A DNA stretch of 5,336 bases from Phycisphaerales bacterium (GTDB taxonomy: Bacteria > Planctomycetota > Phycisphaerae > Phycisphaerales > UBA1924), in NCBI GenBank assembly GCA_030680655.1, contig JAUXUZ010000109.1:1-5336 (forward strand), given 5' to 3'. Below, one piece after another: positions 1 through 4,086 of this stretch (position 1 is its first letter; every line of letters begins with the position of its first letter). The notes beneath the pieces were generated by a model that ran no database searches, had not been told where the DNA came from, and saw only the letters and a program-made list of their open reading frames with translations. The position numbers were made by a program, and so were the translations under genes.

Positions 1-1554
1 AGCAGCGCGGCCGCGCTCACGGTCAACTCCTGCCCGCTCTCTTTCGCGCCTGCGGCCAACTACAGCGTGGTCATCAACCCGGTGGTTGTCGCGACCGGGG
101 ACTTCAATGGCGACGGCAACCTCGATCTGGCCACAGCGAACAACAACAGCCCCAACGTCTCGATCCTGCTCGGCAACGGGAGTGGCACCTTCCAGGCCGC
201 GGCTAACTACCCGGCGTGCAGCAACCCGTTCTACGTCGTCGTGGCCGACTTCAACCGCGATGCCAAGGCCGACCTCGCGGTCGCGAACAATGACGGCGCG
301 GGAAGCCACGCGGTCTTCGTCCTGATCGGGAACGGAGACGGCACGTTCCAGTCTCCGTTCAGCGTAAACACCGGGCCTAATCCGAACTCCATCGCGGTCG
401 CCGATCTCAACGCCGATGGCAACCCGGACATGGCCGTGGCGGTGGCTCCTGCCCCGAACGCCGTTTCGATTCTGCTGGGCAACGGGAATGGCACGTTCCA
501 AGCCGTCGTCAATTACGGCGTCGGCAGCAGTCCGACGGCCGTCGCGGCGGGCGACTTCAACGCAGACTCGCGGCCCGATTTGGCCGTCACGAACTACGTG
601 TCCGGCACCGTATCCATCCTGCTCGGCAACGGCGACGGCACATTTCCAGCCCCGGTCAACTACGCGGTGCAGACCAACCCAAAGTCGGTCGCGACAGCCG
701 ACTTCAACGGCGACGGCCGGCTTGATCTTGCCGTCGCGAACCATGGAAGCAACACCATCTCCGTGCTTCGTGGGGACGGCAACGGAGTGTTCCAGCCCGC
801 GATCAGTCTCGGCGTAGGCAACAGCCCGTTCTTCGTTGTTGCTCGGGATGTCAGCGGCGATGGGACACCCGACCTGGCCGTCGCGAACCGCCTTGATAGC
901 ACCGTCTCCATCCTTCGAAACAGCGGCGATGGTACGTTCCAGCCCGCTATCAATCGCGTGGTCGGCACTAATCCATATTCCATCGCCGCCGCGGATCTGA
1001 ACAACGACGGGAGAGCCGACCTGGTCACAGCGAACTACTTCGGCAACAACGTGTCCGTCCTGCTGAACTCGATGACCTATCCCGTGATCGTCCAGCAGCC
1101 CTCACCCGCGTCGGCGTGTTCCTCCGGCGCTGCGGCGTTCTCCGTGACGGCCGGTGAGGGAGTAACTACCTACCAGTGGCGCTACAACAGCGTCTCCGTG
1201 TTCAACGCGAGCGGCCACATCGCCGGGGCCGATACGGCCATGCTCTCGATCACCAACGCCGTTGCCGCCGACGCCGGCTCCTACGACTGCATCGTCACCA
1301 ACGCCTGCGGGGGCGTGACCAGCAACGCGGCCCAGCTCTTTGTCGACCCGTCTGATGTGGGCCAGCAGGGCGGCATCCCCGGCCGCGACGGCCTGCACGA
1401 CAACAACGACTTCGTCGTCTTCATCGACCTCTTCTTCAACCAGCAGCCCGCCGCCGACCTCGGCAGCACGGGTGGAGTCTTCGGCCCCGACGGCCAGTTC
1501 GACAACAACGACTTTGTTGTCTTCATCGATCAGTTCTTCGCCGGGTGCCCGTAG
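1..1554 (+). CDS. Exported FG-GAP propeller / Ig-like / GC-type dockerin protein (5' partial)
   Basis: The frame is open from base 1 with no start context, so the gene begins upstream; the GTG at 67 is internal. The visible part is 517 codons, ending in TAG followed directly by an in-frame TGA. Residues 1-11 (SSAAALTVNSC) resemble the last strand of an Ig-like domain and parallel SNAAQLFVDP at the end of the second Ig domain. Residues 15-358 are seven FG-GAP repeats with D-x-N-x-D-type calcium loops, enough for one complete seven-bladed beta-propeller. Residues about 360-450 form an Ig-like domain with YQW and DAGSYDCIVTNACGG signatures. Residues 453-517 form a dockerin-like module with two DNNDFVVFID repeats and a terminal FFAGCP. 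FG-GAP and Ig domains usually mediate adhesion or ligand binding, and dockerin-like tails attach proteins to a partner or the surface. The ligand is unknown. The domain calls are firm; the cellular role is inferred. Confidence 0.93.
   Translation, partial: SSAAALTVNSCPLSFAPAANYSVVINPVVVATGDFNGDGNLDLATANNNSPNVSILLGNGSGTFQAAANYPACSNPFYVVVADFNRDAKADLAVANNDGAGSHAVFVLIGNGDGTFQSPFSVNTGPNPNSIAVADLNADGNPDMAVAVAPAPNAVSILLGNGNGTFQAVVNYGVGSSPTAVAAGDFNADSRPDLAVTNYVSGTVSILLGNGDGTFPAPVNYAVQTNPKSVATADFNGDGRLDLAVANHGSNTISVLRGDGNGVFQPAISLGVGNSPFFVVARDVSGDGTPDLAVANRLDSTVSILRNSGDGTFQPAINRVVGTNPYSIAAADLNNDGRADLVTANYFGNNVSVLLNSMTYPVIVQQPSPASACSSGAAAFSVTAGEGVTTYQWRYNSVSVFNASGHIAGADTAMLSITNAVAADAGSYDCIVTNACGGVTSNAAQLFVDPSDVGQQGGIPGRDGLHDNNDFVVFIDLFFNQQPAADLGSTGGVFGPDGQFDNNDFVVFIDQFFAGCP
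43..1074 (+). repeat. Seven FG-GAP (VCBS-type) repeats, one complete beta-propeller
   Basis: Seven protein-level repeats start at residues 15, 64, 116, 166, 215, 264 and 313 of the visible frame, with a pitch of 49-52 residues (about 147-156 bp). Each follows the pattern F-Q-x-A-x-N-Y, then N-P/S-P, then a D-F-N-x-D-G-x-x-D calcium loop, then DLAVAN, then VSILLGNGDGT. The calcium loops begin at residues 34, 83, 135, 185, 234, 283 and 332. Blades 2 (DFNRDAKAD) and 4 (DFNADSRPD) replace the loop glycine, and blade 6 (DVSGDGTPD) changes the asparagine position. Seven is the blade number of integrin-alpha-like FG-GAP propellers, so the set looks complete rather than truncated by the window edge. 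Confidence 0.9.
1390..1551 (+). repeat. Dockerin-coding segment, copy A (in frame in the propeller gene)
   Basis: This segment encodes the C-terminal GC-type dockerin of the propeller protein. It contains two EF-hand-like halves, GLHDNNDFVVFIDLFF and DGQFDNNDFVVFIDQFF, and ends in AGCP. It is repeated in the same orientation at 3661-3819. The first 50 bases (1390-1439) are identical in both copies, as are 18 more after one C/T change. Overall I count 15 differences in 159 aligned bases by eye, with no indel. Confidence 0.9.
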
Positions 1555-1574
1555 TGAGACGTGAGACGTGAGAG
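1554..1574 (+). repeat. Short tandem repeat, three 7-bp units
   Basis: GTGAGAC occurs twice in a row and is followed by GTGAGAG. The array starts on the last base of the propeller gene's TAG stop codon. It places an in-frame TGA right after that TAG. No function is evident; it may be slippage-prone. Confidence 0.8.
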
Positions 1575-1800
1575 GAAGACAGGAGCCGCTCGTGCCTCGC
1601 TCCACAGCGGAGGGGTGGCTTTGTTGATGGCTACCCGCGACTGAGGTCGCGGGCAACGTCGCTGCGGTTGCAGTCTTTCGGGCTGCGCGCCTGACTTGCG
1701 GTTCCACTGCGCTTGGCTTCGTTCCACACGGCCCTCTGGGCGAGGAGGGGGCGTGGCTCGGCGACTCGTGCCGTGGCTTTCCGGGTTCGTGGCGCCGGGC
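1555..1800. other. Convergent intergenic region, no gene seen
   Basis: These 246 bases separate the ends of two convergent genes. They hold the 7-bp tandem repeat, a perfect 8-bp-stem hairpin at 1634-1653, and a weaker hairpin with G-U pairs around 1670-1686 (GCAGTC / GGGCTGC, TTTCG loop). No T-tract follows either hairpin on either strand, so a classical intrinsic terminator is not supported. Open frames crossing this region are arginine- and proline-rich and look like artefacts of GC-rich DNA. Confidence 0.6.
1634..1653. terminator. Hairpin between convergent genes, possible bidirectional terminator or REP-like element
   Basis: CCCGCGAC and GTCGCGGG form a perfect 8-bp stem around a TGAG loop. 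The hairpin lies 80 bases after the propeller gene stop and about 150 bases after the protease stop. It could end transcription from both sides. There is no U-tract in either direction, so it could equally be a dispersed palindromic repeat. The hairpin itself is certain; its role is not. Confidence 0.4.
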
Positions 1801-3267
1801 TCAGCGGACGGCGTTGTTGGCGTTGATGCAGGAGCCGGTGGCGCAGCGGCCGGTGAGGGCGGGGACGGGCTTGCCGGTGGTGAGGACCTTGGCGCGGACC
1901 TGGCTGTAGGTCCACGTGGGGTTGAGGCCCCAGACCAGGGCGCAGACGCCGGTGACGTGGGGGGTGGCCATGCTGGTGCCGCTGAGGTAGACGTAGGAGT
2001 TGTTGGTGTTGCCGCTGCCGGTGGAGCAACTGGCGATGTTGTCGCCGGGGGCGGCGATGTCGACGGTGGTTGCGCCGTAATTGCTGTAGGTGGAGAGGCG
2101 GTTGTCGTTGTCGATGGCGGCGACGGAGATGATGTTGTCCTGGGCGTAGTTGGCGGGGTACTGCGGGACGCTGTCGTTGTTGTCGCCGACGCCGTCTCTG
2201 CCGCCGTTGCCGGCAGCGCAGATGAGCATGTGGCCCGCCGCGCGGGCGTTGGTGATGGCGGTGTTGAGCGAGGCGGTGAAGGCGCCGCCGCTCCATGAGT
2301 GGTTGGAGAGCCTGATCTGCTTGCCGACGCAGTAGTTGAGGGCGCTGATGGCGGCGGAGGTCGAGACGGAGCCCTGGCGTGAGCCGATCTTGAGGCCGGC
2401 GAGCTTGACGGTCCAGCAGACGCCGGCGACGCCCTTGCCGTTGTTGCCCTGTGCGCCGACGGTGCCGGCGGTGTGGGTGCCGTGGCCGTTGTCGTCGGTG
2501 GGGTTGTTGTCGTTGTTCCAGAAGTCCCAGCCCCAGGAGTCGTCGATGAGGCCGTTGCCGTCGTTGTCGATGCGGTCGCCGAGGATCTCGGCGGTGTTGG
2601 TCCAGCGGTTGGCGGCGAGGTCTTCGTGGGTCGCCTTGATGCCGGAGTCGCACATGCCGACGACGAAGCTGGCGTTGCCGGTGGTGACATCCCACGCGAG
2701 GTCGGCGTCGATGTCGGCGTTCGCCGTGCCGGTGTCGGTGCTGGCGACGGTCTGGCCGGTGTTGTTCATGCCCCACTCGAGGCTGTAAAAGGTGTCGTTG
2801 GGTGTTGCGCCCAGGTGGCCGAGGTAGTCGGGCTCGGCGAAGACGATCGTTCCTCCAGCGTGGCCGTGTGCGCGGATGGCGGCGATGGCCTGCTCGACGG
2901 TGAGCCGGTCGGTGGGGATGGCGACGTGGTGAAGGTTGGGGACGAGGCCCCAGGTCTGGATGGTGCGGCCGCCGATGGTCTTCAGCGCGGCGAGGACCTG
3001 TGCCTGCGTGGTGCCGGGTGTGAACTGGATGAGGATGCTGGTTGGGTCGGCGGTGAGCTTGGTGTTGCCGTCGACGATCGCGTTGCGGTTCTTGTACCAC
3101 GCGTTGAGCCAGGCCTTGTCGGGGTTCTCCCAGACCCAGCGCTTCGCGCCGGCGGGCTGCCCGGCGTCGTTGAGGGTGACGGCGGCGTTCTGGTCGAGCG
3201 GCTGCGCGATGGCGACAGCGCTGGCGACGAGCAGGAGCGCGACGGACAGACCATGCTTCATGAACAT
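1801..3267 (-). CDS. Secreted subtilisin-like serine protease (S8 family), complete
   Basis: This 488-residue protein is a subtilase that would hydrolyse peptide bonds outside the cytoplasm. Residues 1-21 are a signal peptide (K4, hydrophobic run, AIA then Q22). Residues about 75-152 look like an inhibitory propeptide (ILIQFTPGTTQ through FAEPDYL). The catalytic domain begins near residue 154 (NDTFYSLEWGMNNTGQ). The triad is intact: Asp207 in MCDSGI, His262 in HGTHTAG and Ser432 in SGTSMATPHV, with oxyanion Asn354 in AAGNGG. An acidic loop at 231-243 (DNDGNGLIDD) is a likely calcium site, common in this subtilase subgroup. The chain ends at GSCINANNAVR, the usual end of the catalytic fold, with no dockerin or other sorting tail. 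The ATG at 3267 is preferred because GGAGGG lies 7 bases upstream; the ATG two codons later is too far from it. The gene is monocistronic here and convergent with the propeller gene. Confidence 0.95.
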   Translation of the reverse strand: MFMKHGLSVALLLVASAVAIAQPLDQNAAVTLNDAGQPAGAKRWVWENPDKAWLNAWYKNRNAIVDGNTKLTADPTSILIQFTPGTTQAQVLAALKTIGGRTIQTWGLVPNLHHVAIPTDRLTVEQAIAAIRAHGHAGGTIVFAEPDYLGHLGATPNDTFYSLEWGMNNTGQTVASTDTGTANADIDADLAWDVTTGNASFVVGMCDSGIKATHEDLAANRWTNTAEILGDRIDNDGNGLIDDSWGWDFWNNDNNPTDDNGHGTHTAGTVGAQGNNGKGVAGVCWTVKLAGLKIGSRQGSVSTSAAISALNYCVGKQIRLSNHSWSGGAFTASLNTAITNARAAGHMLICAAGNGGRDGVGDNNDSVPQYPANYAQDNIISVAAIDNDNRLSTYSNYGATTVDIAAPGDNIASCSTGSGNTNNSYVYLSGTSMATPHVTGVCALVWGLNPTWTYSQVRAKVLTTGKPVPALTGRCATGSCINANNAVR

Positions 3268-3274
3268 GCGGGAA

Positions 3275-3280
3275 CCCTCC
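3275..3280 (-). promoter_or_regulatory. Shine-Dalgarno site of the protease gene
   Basis: Read on the minus strand, this is GGAGGG, 7 bases before the ATG at 3267-3265. It decides between the two nearby ATGs in favour of the upstream one. A 5-bp hairpin (3286-3300, GCGGC / GCCGC) sits just upstream and leaves the site free. Confidence 0.75.
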
Positions 3281-3386
3281 AGAGTGCGGCGCTGGGCCGC
3301 GGGCCGGTGTGAGCGGAGTCGGTGCGACGGTCACAAGACTTGGACCATCGTGCTGGTGCTTCAGTACAGCATCGGACGACCTGGGC

Positions 3387-3415
3387 AGTTTGCCGGATGA
3401 TCTGCGGTTTGTCAA
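3387..3415 (-). promoter_or_regulatory. Possible sigma-70-like promoter of the protease gene
   Basis: On the minus strand a perfect TTGACA (3415-3410) is followed 17 bases later by CAAACT (3392-3387), which matches only three of six -10 consensus positions. It would give a leader of about 110 bases. The -35 match is exact but the -10 is weak, and planctomycete promoters often do not follow this consensus, so the call is tentative. Confidence 0.25.
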
Positions 3416-3439
3416 TGCCGCGCGGGTATTTCCCTGAAC

Positions 3440-3525
3440 GGGTGGGCGGGGGAGGCTGGCTGGGCGGTCGGAGGGAGGGGGGGTGTGGGACGAGGGGGGA
3501 TTGGGGGGGCGTGGGGTCTTGTGGG
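3440..3525 (+). other. G-rich tract with G-quadruplex potential
   Basis: Eleven runs of three or more G occur in 86 bases, including two runs of seven (3477-3483 and 3503-3509) and one of six (3494-3499). From 3473 to 3516 the runs are separated by loops of only 1-4 bases, which fits the usual G-quadruplex pattern several times over. The matching C-rich strand is the coding-sense strand of the protease, just upstream of its possible promoter. Any regulatory effect is inferred. Confidence 0.65.
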
Positions 3526-3529
3526 AAGC

Positions 3530-3656
3530 TGTGATCCGTGCACAACGCACCGATCATCGGAGAAACCGATGTTCGGTAGCATCCGGCAACCTGTAATCCT
3601 CGCGCGACGCGCTGAACATCATCGGGGAAACCGGTTTCCCTCGCAGCGGCACCCGA
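3530..3656 (+). repeat. Two diverged tandem copies of a 62-65 bp unit, each with a hairpin
   Basis: Copy 1 (3530-3591) starts TGTGATCC and copy 2 (3592-about 3656) starts TGTAATCC. By eye, 32 of 41 aligned positions match across 3530-3570 and 3592-3635, with one 3-base gap (3616-3618); eight of the nine differences are transitions. Both carry ATCGG-[AG]GAAA-CCG[AG]T, a short stem with a purine-rich 5-base loop, where the A-to-G change in copy 2 turns an A-U pair into G-U. Both end near GGCAACC or GGCACCC. Copy 2 runs into the dockerin fragment. I do not recognise the element. Confidence 0.5.
3625..3640. repeat. Perfect 16-bp palindrome
   Basis: GGGAAACCGGTTTCCC is its own reverse complement. 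It overlaps the second copy of the tandem unit, and copy 1 has no equivalent palindrome. It could be an operator-like site or simply part of the decayed repeat. The palindrome is certain; its function is unknown. Confidence 0.5.
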
Positions 3657-3660
3657 GCGG

Positions 3661-3819
3661 GGCCTGCACGACAACAACGACTTCGTCGTCTTCATCGACC
3701 TCTTCTTCAATCAGCAGCCCGCCGCCGACATGGGCAGGCAGGGCGGCCTCCTCGGCTCCGACGGCCTCTTCAACAACAACGACTTCGTTGTCTTCATCGA
3801 TCAGTTCTTCGCCGGGTGC
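3661..3819 (+). repeat. Dockerin-coding segment, copy B (orphan)
   Basis: This is the direct-repeat partner of 1390-1551, about 91% identical (144 of 159 bases by eye). Differences cluster in the linker between the two EF-hand-like halves, while the first 50 bases and the last 33 are unchanged. The two copies bracket the protease gene at a distance of about 2.27 kb. Confidence 0.9.
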
Positions 3820-3821
3820 TA

Positions 3822-3838
3822 GCGGGCGAGCGGCCCGC
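3822..3838 (+). terminator. Hairpin at the end of the dockerin fragment
   Basis: GCGGGC and GCCCGC form a 6-bp stem around GAGCG, starting on the last base of the fragment's stop codon. No T-tract follows. It could be the terminator of the ancestral gene, but such short GC stems are common in this base composition. Confidence 0.25.
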
Positions 3839-3943
3839 CCGTGAAGCCGGTGCCGGGCACGACCGGGGCATCGGGCGGCCCCTGACGGTGGGCCGTTGTG
3901 GGGGGATGGGTGCCCGGGGTGTATTCTGGTGGCCTGGAGCAAC

Positions 3944-3960
3944 TCCCCCGAAAAGGGGGA
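3944..3960 (+). other. C5/G5 hairpin in the leader of the Cys-rich protein gene
   Basis: TCCCCC and GGGGGA pair in a perfect 6-bp stem with a GAAAA loop, about 126 bases before the ATG at 4087. The sequence after it is T- and C-rich but not a U-tract. It may be an RNA element in the 5' leader or a weak terminator; nothing identifies a known riboswitch. Confidence 0.35.
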
Positions 3961-4021
3961 TATCGCTTCTGGCGCCCTTTCTTTCGCGCTTTTCCATGCA
4001 AGGTCGCCGCTCTTGTGATCA

Positions 4022-4079
4022 ACTCCGGTGGCGGGTCACCGGATGCGTTCTTGCGCGCCCGTTGCGCCCGCTCCGGAGT
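4022..4079 (+). promoter_or_regulatory. Leader with two mutually exclusive pairings, one covering the ribosome site
   Basis: TCCGGTG (4024-4030) can pair with CACCGGA (4037-4043) as a perfect 7-bp hairpin with a 6-base loop. The overlapping ACTCCGG (4022-4028) is also exactly complementary to CCGGAGT (4073-4079), which contains the Shine-Dalgarno GGAG. The two structures share bases and cannot form together, so the leader could switch between a free and a hidden ribosome site. The pairings are seen in the sequence; regulation is inferred, and GC-rich DNA makes chance pairing plausible. Confidence 0.3.
4075..4078 (+). promoter_or_regulatory. Shine-Dalgarno site of the Cys-rich protein gene
   Basis: GGAG lies 8 bases before the ATG at 4087 and supports that start. 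It sits inside the 8-base palindrome CTCCGGAG (4071-4078). Confidence 0.6.
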
Positions 4080-4086
4080 GTCCGCC

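Larger units (their letters stand above)
3616..3822 (+). pseudogene. Orphan GC-type dockerin fragment without a start codon
   Basis: From codon 3661 the frame reads GLHDNNDFVVFIDLFF, then a short linker, then a second NNNDFVVFIDQFF half, and ends AGC-stop (TAG at 3820-3822). Over 53 residues it matches 45 of the propeller protein's dockerin. The frame is closed upstream by TGA at 3613-3615. No ATG, GTG or TTG lies between that stop and the dockerin; the first ATG (3730) falls between its two halves. No enzyme or binding domain precedes it and no ribosome site is seen. It is most simply the 3' remnant of a lost or frameshifted dockerin gene, or the product of a partial duplication of the propeller gene's end. 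Both half-repeats remain intact in sequence, so the event is probably recent. Confidence 0.75.
3268..4086. other. Long region without an intact gene (819 bases)
   Basis: From left to right this region holds the protease leader and its possible promoter (to about 3415), a G-rich tract (3440-3525), a diverged tandem duplication (3530-3656), a start-less dockerin-coding fragment (3616-3822), GC-rich spacer, a C5/G5 hairpin (3944-3960), and the leader of the Cys-rich protein gene. A TATTCT at 3922-3927 could be a -10 element for that gene, but no convincing -35 lies at normal spacing. Open frames here, such as one at 3485-3844 (+), are Ser/Thr-rich shadows of the dockerin repeat. Confidence 0.6.

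Noticed and set aside
67..69. GTG as the start of the propeller gene
   Set aside because: The frame is open back to base 1, the GTG lies inside the first FG-GAP blade, and the residues before it look like the end of an Ig-like domain.
1530..2690. A 386-residue minus-strand frame overlapping both genes
   Set aside because: It consists of Ser, Thr, Pro and Ala runs produced by reading the protease in the wrong frame.
3259..3261. The second ATG as the protease start
   Set aside because: It lies 13 bases from GGAGGG, against 7 for the upstream ATG. The signal peptide is acceptable with either start, so the choice matters little.
2473..3312. A 279-residue plus-strand frame opposite the protease, rich in Val, Gly and Asp
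   Set aside because: It is the antisense shadow of the protease codons, has low complexity, and shows no ribosome site or recognisable domain.
1631..3550. A 639-residue minus-strand open frame longer than the protease it overlaps
   Set aside because: It is almost entirely Arg, His, Pro and Gln in long low-complexity runs and has no signal or domain. The overlapping frame encodes a full subtilase with an intact triad, so this is a shadow of GC-rich codon use.
3530..3656. A CRISPR array, suggested by two spaced repeats with a hairpin
   Set aside because: There are only two imperfect copies, similarity extends through the would-be spacer, and no cas gene is present. A tandem duplication explains it better.
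1801..3822. A mobile element carrying the protease between direct repeats
   Set aside because: No transposase, integrase, terminal inverted repeats or short target duplication is visible. The flanking repeats are protein-coding dockerin segments.
3485..3844. A 119-residue plus-strand frame across the dockerin fragment
   Set aside because: Its Thr/Ser-rich stretch is the dockerin repeat read one base out of frame; the same artefact appears over 1340-1564.
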